NCBI RefSeq assembly: GCF_006970865.1
Contig: NZ_CP035503.1
Location: 1,129,001 to 1,193,000, forward strand
DNA from: Rhodoferax sediminis
Lineage (GTDB): Bacteria; Pseudomonadota; Gammaproteobacteria; Burkholderiales; Burkholderiaceae_C
Direction: 5' to 3'
DNA length: 64,000 bases
Shown here: positions 1-7,777 of the stretch, piece by piece
How positions within the stretch are numbered: position 1 is the first letter of the stretch
Layout of the letters: the number at the start of each line of letters is the position of its first letter
Notes under the pieces: model-generated
Database searches by the model: none
The model's input: the letters and a program-made list of their open reading frames with translations, nothing else
Told to the model about the DNA's origin: nothing
Made by a program: the position numbers and the translations under genes

Positions 1-128
1 GACAGCAGGCTCGCGAGATCTTGCAGCTGGATGTGTTCTACGAAACCGCCGATGAGACGCTGGCCAAGAACGGCTTCGCGCCCAACCGCAAGGGTGGCAA
101 TCAGGGCTTCCTGCGCAAGCCGGACTAA
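1..128 (+). CDS. BKACE family (DUF849) protein, C-terminal fragment cut by window edge
   Basis: The open frame enters from the left edge (first whole codon at 3) and stops with TAA at 126-128. Its 41 residues match the C-termini of the two complete DUF849 proteins in this window (4671-5729 and 15302-16360): all share QAREI, a VFY-ET motif, NGFAPNR and a final GFLRK. DUF849 enzymes (beta-keto acid cleavage enzymes) condense a beta-keto acid with acetyl-CoA, giving acetoacetate and a shortened acyl-CoA. The metal-binding part lies outside the window. The MDR oxidoreductase gene follows after 39 bases and is probably co-transcribed. Confidence 0.85.
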   Translation, partial: QQAREILQLDVFYETADETLAKNGFAPNRKGGNQGFLRKPD

Positions 129-167
129 CGCCACCGCGTTGATACAACCACAACAGGAGACAAAAAA

Positions 168-1148
168 ATGGCAAGGGTCGTTAAATTCTACGAAACGGGC
201 GCTCCCGATGTACTGCGGTTTGAGGATGCAGACGTTGGTGAACCGGGGCCCGGAGAGGTTCGCTTGCGCCACGTGGCGGTGGGCCTGAATTTTGCGGACA
301 CCTACTTCCGCAGTGGCATCTACCCGGTGCCGCTGCCCAGCGGCATCGGCAACGAGGCGGCCGGCGTGGTCGAGGCCGTCGGTGCCGGCGTGAGCGATTT
401 CGTGGTCGGTGACCGTGTGACCTACACGGGCTTTACCAACACGCTGGGCGCCTACAGCACGCAGCGGCTGATTTCTGCCGCACCGCTGATCAAACTGCCC
501 GAAGGCATCAGCTGCGAGACCGCGGCTGCAATGACCATGCGCGGTTTGTCTGCTTCCTACCTGTGCCGCAGGATCTACCCGTTCCAGGGCGATGAAACCA
601 TATTGCTACATGCCGCCGCCGGTGGTGTGGGCCTGATCGTGTCCCAGTGGGCCAAACTTCTGGGCCTCCATGTGATTGGAACCGTCTCTACCGAGGCCAA
701 GGCCGAAGTGGCACGCGCCCACGGTTGTGAGCACATCATCAACTACAGCCATGAAGACGTTGCCAAGCGCGTGCGCGAGATCACCAACGGCGCGGGCGTC
801 TCTGTGGTTTTTGACAGCGTGGGCAAAGACACATTCATGGCTTCGCTGGACTCGCTCAAGCGCCGCGGCCTGCTGGTGTGCGTGGGTACCGCCTCCGGAA
901 AAATCCCCCCGTTCGACCCTGCGATCCTGGCCCGCAAAGGCTCCGCATACATCACCCGTCCAGGTTTGGCCGACTACATCGCGGATCCGGCCGAAAAGGC
1001 GGAACTGGTCGGGGAGCTCTTCGGCCATGTGGCGGCAGGGCGTATCCACATCGAGATCAATCAACGGTATGCCCTGGAGGATGCGGTGCAGGCGCACCGG
1101 GATCTTGAAGGCCGGAAGACAACCGGATCATCCATATTCGTTATTTGA
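168..1148 (+). CDS. Zinc-independent MDR quinone oxidoreductase (Qor-like), locus 0 copy
   Basis: A 326-residue medium-chain dehydrogenase/reductase of the NADPH:quinone reductase type, which reduces quinones or enones with NADPH in the cytoplasm. An N-terminal GroES-like domain is followed by a Rossmann domain with the AAAGGVG dinucleotide motif near residue 148. The structural-zinc cysteines of alcohol dehydrogenases are absent. AGGAGACA lies just before the ATG. It sits between a BKACE gene and a Bug receptor gene, which suggests a shared catabolic operon. A closely similar 3' remnant occurs at 14317-14376, and a more diverged full copy at 6664-7644. The physiological substrate cannot be read from sequence. 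Confidence 0.88.
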   Translation: MARVVKFYETGAPDVLRFEDADVGEPGPGEVRLRHVAVGLNFADTYFRSGIYPVPLPSGIGNEAAGVVEAVGAGVSDFVVGDRVTYTGFTNTLGAYSTQRLISAAPLIKLPEGISCETAAAMTMRGLSASYLCRRIYPFQGDETILLHAAAGGVGLIVSQWAKLLGLHVIGTVSTEAKAEVARAHGCEHIINYSHEDVAKRVREITNGAGVSVVFDSVGKDTFMASLDSLKRRGLLVCVGTASGKIPPFDPAILARKGSAYITRPGLADYIADPAEKAELVGELFGHVAAGRIHIEINQRYALEDAVQAHRDLEGRKTTGSSIFVI

Positions 1149-1175
1149 GGATTCCGCTTTCAAAGGTGAACTTTC

Positions 1176-2168
1176 ATGGCATTCAATTCAATGAAACTGC
1201 GAGTCTTCGCGATAGCTGCGCTTTCCTGGCTAACGGCGGTATCGCCTGCGCTGGCGCAGCAATGGCCGGATAAACCCATTCGGTTGATCGTCCCCGCACC
1301 TCCTGGCGGCATTTCCGATGCGGCAGCACGCTTGCTCGCTGAGCAGCTACGGGCCAGTCTTGGTCAGCCCGTGGTGGTGGACAACAAGCCAGGTGGTTCG
1401 GCTGTCATCGCCGAACGGGCACTGATGAGCGCGCCTGCGGATGGCTACACTTTGATGGTGGGGCCATCAAGTGTTCTGACCGATATACCACTCACCGTCA
1501 AGACACCTTACGATCCGCTCAAGACGTTCACCTATGTGGCAGAAATCACCAGCATGTTTCATGTGCTGGTGGCCAATGCAAACTTTCCGCCCAACAATGT
1601 CAAGGAATTACTGGACTACACCAAGAGCCATCCCCGCTCGGTCAGCATAGCGAATTCCAGCGTCGGCAACCGCTCGGATCTTCTCGGCGAGATGCTTAGG
1701 GCAAAGAGCGGTAATGACATCCTGGTCGTTCCATACAAGGGTTCAGCGCCTGCCCTGGTCGACCTGATGGGGAACCAGGTGCAACTGACCTTTGATGTCG
1801 TCAGCAATGTCGCCCCACTTGTCAAGAGTGGCAAGCTGAAGGCGCTTGCAATAGCGTCGTCGACACGCTCCCAGTACCTTCCCAAGGTTCCCGGTTTCGG
1901 CGAATTGGGGCTGCCTGATTTTGTCCTTCCTCACGCGAGCGTTGGCGTCTTTATGCTGAGCAGCACGCCCAAACCGCTTGCCGATCGAATCCAGAGCGAA
2001 ATGGCGAAGGTTGTACATGCCCCCAAATTCCGCGAAGCGCTGGCCGCGCAGGGCTTCGATCTACCGCAAGATGCCTCGATGGATCAGCTTCGGCAGATAC
2101 TGGCCGCGACCATGGCCAACAATCGAGCAATCATAAAGAAGCTGCAACTCGAGATCAGTCCTGACTAA
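1176..2168 (+). CDS. Bug-family tripartite tricarboxylate transporter substrate-binding protein
   Basis: 330 residues with a signal peptide ending in ALA-QQW near residue 28, followed by the KPIRLIVP start typical of Bug/TctC periplasmic receptors. These bind organic acids and normally pass them to TctA/TctB permeases, but no tctAB is present here. The AGGTGA-like Shine-Dalgarno favours ATG 1176; a second in-frame ATG at 1191 would give a shorter n-region. It follows the MDR gene by 27 bases, so the two are probably co-transcribed and the ligand may be the substrate or an intermediate of this pathway. Length fits the family (about 320-330). Confidence 0.88.
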   Translation: MAFNSMKLRVFAIAALSWLTAVSPALAQQWPDKPIRLIVPAPPGGISDAAARLLAEQLRASLGQPVVVDNKPGGSAVIAERALMSAPADGYTLMVGPSSVLTDIPLTVKTPYDPLKTFTYVAEITSMFHVLVANANFPPNNVKELLDYTKSHPRSVSIANSSVGNRSDLLGEMLRAKSGNDILVVPYKGSAPALVDLMGNQVQLTFDVVSNVAPLVKSGKLKALAIASSTRSQYLPKVPGFGELGLPDFVLPHASVGVFMLSSTPKPLADRIQSEMAKVVHAPKFREALAAQGFDLPQDASMDQLRQILAATMANNRAIIKKLQLEISPD

Positions 2169-2299
2169 GCCTCTGCCTCGAATTACGGCAATGGCCCTGT
2201 GGGCCGTTGCCAGTTGCGTGGGCGGCGGGTGTTTGTCATGCACGTTGAGCACGCGCAACGCAAGGTCGCTGGCAAAGTGAGGCTGCACTGTAACTTCCC

Positions 2300-2395
2300 C
2301 GGGATTTTTCCCAACGCCTGCACTTGCTCTGGCACCAGCTCCACGGCCGTGTCCTGGTCGTCCGGCAGGTACTTGTACTCGCGCAAATGCGTTTG
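2300..2395 (-). pseudogene. Possible hsdR 3' remnant in a 324-base gap
   Basis: The gap 2169-2492 holds no complete gene. On the minus strand, reading down from about 2395, a short open stretch encodes LREYKYLPDDQDTAVELV followed by a PEQ-QAL segment. This resembles the extreme C-terminus (DUF3387 end) of type I restriction HsdR subunits, where a tyrosine-rich PPD-Q segment precedes a helical EQA-L tail. There is no start, no upstream domain and no hsdM or hsdS nearby, so I read it as a fragment left by deletion. Identification rests on motif memory only. Confidence 0.35.
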
Positions 2396-2492
2396 CCGTC
2401 AGGCGTTGTTTACCGATCAGGCATTCAGAGCAGGGCAGATCAAGTCAAGGTAAACGTCAACGTCAACATGGAACGCGCACGGCAATTCGCTC

Positions 2493-3835
2493 TCAGACTG
2501 CGGTGCTGGCGCTCAGGTTTCCGGTCAAGGGTGGCGCCACGTCCAGCTTCGCATCGGAGATCTGCGCCACATCCGCGTCATAACTGCGCATTGCGATGAC
2601 ATAAACCACCGCGGCCAGTGTGCTGAACAGCGGAGTGACTGCCAGTGCCTGCTGCAAACCCCATTGGTCGGACAGGACACCCGCCAGGAACGGGCCCACG
2701 GCCAGGCCAAACAGGTTCTGAAACAGGGTAAGGACGGCCGCACCGGTAGAGCGCACACCTGGGTGAACGACATCAATGACGATACCGGCACCCACACCCG
2801 GGGTGCAAGTCAGAAAGAAGCCACCCAGAACGATCAGCTTGAACTGTGCATCCCCCGTGTAGGTACCGCCAAACGCCACCATGAAGATCACCGAGGTGAG
2901 CACGCACAGCACGGACAGCAAGGGTAGCTTGTTGCGCGGCTTGCGAAGTGCCAGGCGGTCCACCACAAACCCCCAGAACACGCAACCAAAGGCGCCGGCC
3001 AAGATCACCACTGCCGTTTGCTTGCCTGCAGCCTCCGGAGTCATGCTGTGGAAACGGTTCAGGTAGCTGGGCAGCCACGCCCAGACGGCCGACAACGTAA
3101 TCAATTGCAACGCCCCTCCGACACAGACCCACAAGAGCGTGCGCGTGCGCGCCATCGTGCCAAAGATATGCTTGAGAGTTCCCCCAGAGACTGGGCTACC
3201 TGGCCCTGTTTTGGCGTCAGTGCCGCGGTCTTGTAGTCGCGCACGAACAGATAAAGCACGGCCAGTACAAGTCCCGGCACACCGACCACGCCGAAGGCGG
3301 CCTTCCAGCCCCAGTGGGCCGCGATCACGCCCCCCAGCACCACGCCCAGTACCGAGCCCAGCGATCCTGCAGCGAGGAAGGCGCCGAGCACGGCACTGCG
3401 CAAACGCTTGGGATACAGTGTCGCGATAAGGGCTGCCCCTGCGGAGCCGTAGCCGGCTTCACCCGCCCCCACCACCGCACGCGCCACAAACAGTTGGCCG
3501 AAATTGGCCGTGAACATGCAGGAAATAGAGGCCGCGCTCCATATGCCGGCCATCACAACGATGCTCTTCACACGGCTCACGCGGTCTGCCAGCAGTGATA
3601 GTGGTAGTGTGCCCACCGCCACCACGATGGAAATGATGGAAACCAGGGAACCGAGCTGTTTGTCACTCAGGTTCCATTCGCTCTTGATATGGGGAAACAG
3701 CGAGACGATCACCTGCCGGTCGATGTAATCGAACAGCATGAGCCCGAAGGTCATGGCAAAGGCAAACCAGGCTTGCCGCTTGCTTATCAGGTAGTCGTTG
3801 TTGCCGGCCTCGGGGCCGTCGGGTATCACGTTCAT
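2493..3835 (-). pseudogene. MFS transporter, frameshifted (locus A copy)
   Basis: Two overlapping minus-strand frames (3835 to 3101 and 3155 to 2493) together match the intact 458-residue MFS protein at 12916-14292 end to end. The first ends out of frame after an AQSLGEL segment; the second resumes at ARTRTLLW. At the join this copy has five G residues (3181-3185 on the complement) where the intact paralogue has six (13599-13604), so a one-base deletion explains the break. The N-terminus has the FDYIDRQV and R-KSIVVM signatures of the anion/organic-acid cation symporter branch. It is last in a minus-strand operon after the CMD gene. A sequencing error is the main alternative. Confidence 0.8.
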
Positions 3836-4058
3836 GCTTGTCTCCTAATTTTTTTGAATTGATTCAACCTTCAGTCATCAAGTCTGTGAACACGGACTTG
3901 ATTGCTGAACAGGCTGGCTCGCCGGTGCGCAGCTTGAGTCTCTTTTCAGGGTGACGGAAGCTGCTTGCAGGCCTGAAGGTCGTTTTATGAAGGGCTGCCG
4001 CAGGATGCCAGGTATGGCAAGTTTCTTACGGTAGATGAGGTAGATGTATGCCCGGGAC

Positions 4059-4499
4059 CTACGCAAGCGCGGCAGTCTTCCCGGTTGCGTCGAGCTTGGC
4101 GATCTCCTCGATGAGCATCGGCGCTGCCATGCTGTTCGCGTGAAGGCCAAGCACACTCACCCCTTGGAGTACGGCAGTGATCTCCTCCTTCGTAGCGCCC
4201 ATTTCCAGCGCTCGACGTATGTGGCGCCGGATGCCTGGCGCGTACATGTGAGTGCACGAGGCATCCACTGCAATGGCGATGAACTCCCACACCTTGGGTT
4301 CGATCAGAGCTTTGGCCATCGGGTGCATGGCCATCGCCATGAATTTCTCAGTCCAGATCGGGTCAAGTTCGGTGAAACCATCCCAGTCGGCATTCCAGTT
4401 CTCGGAGATACGAAGCTCATCGCAAATCGGCGTGTCGGATTTGAGCGGAATAGCCGTCTCGCTGAAACTCATTTCGGGGCCATCGGGCGCCACGTTCAT
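4059..4499 (-). CDS. Carboxymuconolactone decarboxylase (CMD/AhpD-like) family protein
   Basis: 146 residues with the CMD helical core (EKFMAMAMHP, then WEFIAIAVDASCTHMYAPGI, then MGATKEEITAVLQ). AhpD-type peroxidases need a CxxC pair; here only Cys82 is present (Cys-Thr-His-Met), so a disulfide-based peroxidase role is unlikely and a decarboxylase-like or unknown role remains. The first nine residues and the ribosome-binding region match the start of the neighbouring MFS genes, and a second Met at residue 10 may be the ancestral start. The gene lies between a BKACE gene and the broken MFS gene on one strand. Confidence 0.75.
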   Translation of the reverse strand: MNVAPDGPEMSFSETAIPLKSDTPICDELRISENWNADWDGFTELDPIWTEKFMAMAMHPMAKALIEPKVWEFIAIAVDASCTHMYAPGIRRHIRRALEMGATKEEITAVLQGVSVLGLHANSMAAPMLIEEIAKLDATGKTAALA

Positions 4500-4577
4500 G
4501 TTTGTCTCCTAATGTTTATGAAATACCGGCCACGGTCCTGACGCATATCGCCCACGGCCGAGGCGGGGGAACGTACT

Positions 4578-4657
4578 CGGTGGCCAACCGTTGTATCAAG
4601 GCCTCGGCCATGGGCCACTCACCAAAACCGGATGCCGGGTTGAGGTGGCATGGCCTG
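4578..4657 (-). pseudogene. 3' remnant of an RBBP9-like hydrolase gene
   Basis: Read on the minus strand, this stretch encodes HLNPASGFGEWPMAEALIQR and a few more residues, matching the C-terminus of the intact hydrolase at 12312-12881 with about four mismatches in 74 bases. The stop codon is lost: the intact copy has GAG TAA, here GAG TAC. Nothing upstream survives, because the BKACE stop codon lies only 14 bases away. The downstream leader also matches the intact locus, so the fragment marks an old junction between hydrolase and transporter genes. Confidence 0.8.
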
Positions 4658-4670
4658 CTGCATCGCGTGT

Positions 4671-5729
4671 TCAGGCCGCCTTGCGCAGGAAGCCCTGCTG
4701 GCCGCCGTTGCGGTTCGGCGCAAAGCCGTTGGCCAGCAGGCTTTCTTCCGTTGTGTCGTAGAACACGCCAATCTTGGAGATTTCGCGCGCCTGTTTCGCC
4801 GTGGCGATGGGGCGGCTGAGCTCGCGCGAGATGCGCACCAGCTGGTCGATCTGCTTGGCTGTGCCGATCTTGGCCGTGCGCGACTGGTTCCAGAGGTTGT
4901 CCTCCGTGCCGGTGCGCACGTGCAGGCCCAAGGCGATGCCCATCGTGTTCACTGGCAGCACGTTGAGTACCGAGGCTTCCACCGTCAGCACCGCGCCGTC
5001 AGGCACGGCGCGCACGATGTTGGCCATGTTGTAGAGGTTGGCCGCGTCCATGCCGCCACCGATGGCCACCCAGTTCATCACCAGCGGGCCCTTGTAGACG
5101 CCGCGGCGCATCAGGCGCTCCACCGACTCGAAGCTGTTGATGTTGTAGCACTGGAAGGCGCTCTGGATGCCGGCCTTGGTCAGGCGGCGGACGTGCTCCT
5201 CGACCCAACCCGGCTGCGCCGGCACCGTCATTTCCTTGTAGGCATTGAAGACCGCCGGGTCTTCCATCGAAGTACCCTTGATGTCCCGCATGTCGAACTG
5301 TTCAAGGACATTCATTTGTGACGTGTTGACCGTCACCGTGACCTGGTCGGGCTTGGGGTCGAGCTCGGCCAGCATGTGGCGCGTGTCGTCGGAAAGCCAT
5401 TTGGCCGCCGCACCATCGGTCTCGGGCGCGAAGCTGATTGAGCCGCCCACCTGGATGATCATCTCGGGCACCGCGTTGCGCACGCCGGCAATCAGTTCGT
5501 TGAACTTGGACAGGCGCTTGCTGCCCCTGCCATCGAGTTCGCGCACATGCAGGTGCAGCACGGTGGCACCGGCGTTGTAGCAGTCCACCGCCCGTTGGAT
5601 CTGGTCCTCCATCGTCACGGCGATCTCGCCGGGAAAGTCAGAAGGCATCCACGAGGGAGCGTAGGGCGCAGCCGTGATGATCAGGGGTTGCTGGTTTTCA
5701 GGGAAAAGGTGACCGTCGAGAAAGTTCAT
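4671..5729 (-). CDS. Beta-keto acid cleavage enzyme (BKACE, DUF849), locus A copy
   Basis: 352 residues, a TIM-barrel zinc enzyme of the BKACE family, which cleaves a beta-keto acid using acetyl-CoA to release acetoacetate and a new acyl-CoA. The HLHVRE motif supplies the two metal-binding histidines (His59, His61), and the later GLHVR-G-ED segment supplies the conserved glutamate region (about 270-277). The start is supported by GGAGACATG just upstream. It is third in a minus-strand run: MDR oxidoreductase, TauD dioxygenase, BKACE, CMD, broken MFS. Strongly similar to 15302-16360; the family is certain, the substrate is not. Confidence 0.9.
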   Translation of the reverse strand: MNFLDGHLFPENQQPLIITAAPYAPSWMPSDFPGEIAVTMEDQIQRAVDCYNAGATVLHLHVRELDGRGSKRLSKFNELIAGVRNAVPEMIIQVGGSISFAPETDGAAAKWLSDDTRHMLAELDPKPDQVTVTVNTSQMNVLEQFDMRDIKGTSMEDPAVFNAYKEMTVPAQPGWVEEHVRRLTKAGIQSAFQCYNINSFESVERLMRRGVYKGPLVMNWVAIGGGMDAANLYNMANIVRAVPDGAVLTVEASVLNVLPVNTMGIALGLHVRTGTEDNLWNQSRTAKIGTAKQIDQLVRISRELSRPIATAKQAREISKIGVFYDTTEESLLANGFAPNRNGGQQGFLRKAA

Positions 5730-5794
5730 GTCATGTCTCCAAAGACAAGTTGAGGGTAAGGAAAAAAATCAACGGGGCTTGATGAACCCGGCGC

Positions 5795-6643
5795 TCAGTA
5801 CGGCTTGTCGCCAATAATTCCGGCTCGCTCCATTTTTCGGTAGCACGGCGGGTAGTCCATCACTGCGTAATGCTGGGTGGAGCGGTTGTCCCAGATCGCG
5901 ACGCTGTTGGGTTTCCAGCGGAAGCGCACCTGGTATTCGGGGATCATGGCCTGGCTGAGCAGATACTGAAGCAGGGCCGCACCGCCCTGCGTGTGGTCCT
6001 GGCCATAGCGCACGCGCTCAGGCGTGTGGTAGTTGGTGAAGTGGGTGGTGAAACCATTGACAAACAAAACCTTCTCACCGGTTTCGGGGTGGGTACGGAC
6101 CACGGGGTGCTCGGCATCGGGGTACGCGGCCTTGAGCGCCAGGCGCTTTTTGATCGGCATGACCGCGCCAAAGGTGGACTCAATGCTGTGGCGCGCGCGC
6201 AGGCCCTCAATCTGCTGCTTGACGGTCTCTGGCAGCTTCTCATAGGCCAAAACCATATTGGCCCACATGGTGTCGCCGCCCACGGGCGGGCATTCCACGC
6301 AGCGCAGCACGCAACCCAGCGGTGTGATTTCACGCCAGGTGGCATCGCTGTGCCACGAGTTCTCGTACCGGTCGTTCGGCTGGTCGGGCGATTTGTAGAT
6401 GCGCACCAGGCCAGGGTTATCGGGGTCGCTGCCAAGAACTGGATGATCTTCAAGCTCGCCAAAGCGGCGGGCAAACGCCACGTGCTCGGCACGCGAAATG
6501 TCTTGATCACGCAGGAACAGCACGCGGTGCTTCAGCAGTGCGGCGCGGATCTCGGCGAACAAGGCATCGTCTTTGGCCGCGTTGGCGAGGTTGACGCCGA
6601 TGAGTTCGGCGCCAATCGCACAGGTCAGGGGCTCAATGTGCAT
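5795..6643 (-). CDS. TauD/TfdA-family 2-oxoglutarate-dependent dioxygenase, locus A copy
   Basis: 282 residues of the non-haem iron dioxygenase family. These couple 2-oxoglutarate decarboxylation to hydroxylation of a substrate such as a sulfonate, aryl ether or betaine. The iron triad is visible as His98-Ser-Asp100 and the later His in STQHYAVMDY, followed by arginines in RKMERA that bind 2-oxoglutarate. I start at 6643, where AGGAGACAA precedes the ATG. The open frame continues upstream to 6934 only because it runs through the MDR gene in another frame. The end is 66 bases before the BKACE gene. About 70 percent alike by eye to 14392-15234. Confidence 0.88.
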   Translation of the reverse strand: MHIEPLTCAIGAELIGVNLANAAKDDALFAEIRAALLKHRVLFLRDQDISRAEHVAFARRFGELEDHPVLGSDPDNPGLVRIYKSPDQPNDRYENSWHSDATWREITPLGCVLRCVECPPVGGDTMWANMVLAYEKLPETVKQQIEGLRARHSIESTFGAVMPIKKRLALKAAYPDAEHPVVRTHPETGEKVLFVNGFTTHFTNYHTPERVRYGQDHTQGGAALLQYLLSQAMIPEYQVRFRWKPNSVAIWDNRSTQHYAVMDYPPCYRKMERAGIIGDKPY

Positions 6644-6663
6644 GATTTGTCTCCTGTTGGGTC

Positions 6664-7644
6664 TCAGATCACAAAAATCGAAGAGCCCGTGGTCTTGCGG
6701 GACTCCAGGTCGCGGTGGGCCTGCACGGCATCCTGCAGCGCGTAGCGCTGGTTGATCTCGATGCGGATGCGCCCTGCCGCCACATGGCCGAATACCTCGT
6801 CGGCCAGGGCTGCTTTCTCGGCCGGGTCGGCGATGTAGTCGGCCAGGGCCGGGCGGGTCAGGTACAGCGAGCCCTTGCGGGCCAGGATTTGCGGATCGAA
6901 CGGCGGGATGGTGCCTGAGGCGGTGCCCACGCACACCATGAGGCCGCGGCGCTTGAGGGAGTCCAGCGACGCCTCGAACGTGCTGCGGCCCACGCTGTCG
7001 AAGACGACATTCACGCCTACCCCCTCTGTGAGCTCCCGCACCCGCTTGGCCACGTCTTCACGGCTGTAGTTGATGGTGTAGTCGCAGCCGTGGGCGCGCG
7101 CCACCTCGGCCTTCTTGTCGGTGGAGACGGTACCGATCACCGTCAAACCCAACAGCTTGGCCCACTGCGAGACGATCAGGCCCACGCCACCGGCGGCGGC
7201 GTGCAGCAGCACGGTATCGCCCGCCTTGAAAGGATGGATGCGGCGCATCAGATAGGCCGAAGTCAGGCCGCGCATGGTCATGGCAGCGGCGGTCTCGAAG
7301 GCGATCGCCTCGGGCAGCTTGATCAGCGGCTCGGCCGGAATCAGGCGCTCCGTGCTGTAGGCCCCCAGGGTGTTGATGAAGCCCGTGTAGGTGACGCGGT
7401 CGCCGGCCACGACGTTCGTCACGCCCGGGCCCACGGCTTGCACGACACCCGAGGCTTCGACCCCCATTCCATTGGGCAGCGGAATCGGGTAGGTGCCATT
7501 GCGGAAATAGGTATCGGCGTAATTCAGACCTACGGCGACGTGGCGGAGGCGGACCTGACCCGGCCCCGGCTCGCCCACCTCGATATCCTCGTAGCGCAGG
7601 ACCTCGGGGGCGCCCGCTTCATAAAAGCGTACGGCTTTGGCCAT
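6664..7644 (-). CDS. Zinc-independent MDR quinone oxidoreductase (Qor-like), locus A copy
   Basis: 326 residues, the same length as and clearly paralogous to 168-1148, with LLHAAAGGVGLIVSQWAK as the NADPH-binding loop and no zinc ligands. It is the first gene of the minus-strand catabolic run and is divergent from the AraC-type regulator at 7778, so the 133-base gap between them is the likely control region. AAGGAGACG supplies a good ribosome-binding site. The C-terminal codons differ from locus 0 at many silent positions, so this copy is older than the near-identical remnant at 14317. Confidence 0.88.
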   Translation of the reverse strand: MAKAVRFYEAGAPEVLRYEDIEVGEPGPGQVRLRHVAVGLNYADTYFRNGTYPIPLPNGMGVEASGVVQAVGPGVTNVVAGDRVTYTGFINTLGAYSTERLIPAEPLIKLPEAIAFETAAAMTMRGLTSAYLMRRIHPFKAGDTVLLHAAAGGVGLIVSQWAKLLGLTVIGTVSTDKKAEVARAHGCDYTINYSREDVAKRVRELTEGVGVNVVFDSVGRSTFEASLDSLKRRGLMVCVGTASGTIPPFDPQILARKGSLYLTRPALADYIADPAEKAALADEVFGHVAAGRIRIEINQRYALQDAVQAHRDLESRKTTGSSIFVI

Positions 7645-7705
7645 GTTGCGTCTCCTTTTTTTGTGTTAACGGAATGGAGTGAACTGTAGAGATTGCGCAG
7701 CCCGC

Positions 7706-7736
7706 GCGCTTCGCAACTTGCGCCATGCACTTCGCA
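7706..7736. promoter_or_regulatory. 21-bp-spaced direct repeat, candidate AraC-type operator
   Basis: CTTCGCA occurs at 7709-7715 and again at 7730-7736, exactly 21 bp apart, and the match extends leftward to GCxCTTCGCA. AraC-family proteins bind such direct repeats two helical turns apart. The site lies in the gap between the divergent MDR gene (7644) and the regulator gene (7778), where an activator of the catabolic run should bind. No binding data are available. Confidence 0.45.
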
Positions 7737-7777
7737 TTTCATGCCAGAATGCCGATCGTCTCGACACCTTTAAGCTC

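Noticed and set aside
6644..6934. N-terminal extension of the locus A TauD frame
   Set aside because: It is another reading frame of the MDR gene on the same strand; the TauD start at 6643 has its own ribosome-binding site and aligns with the locus B copy.
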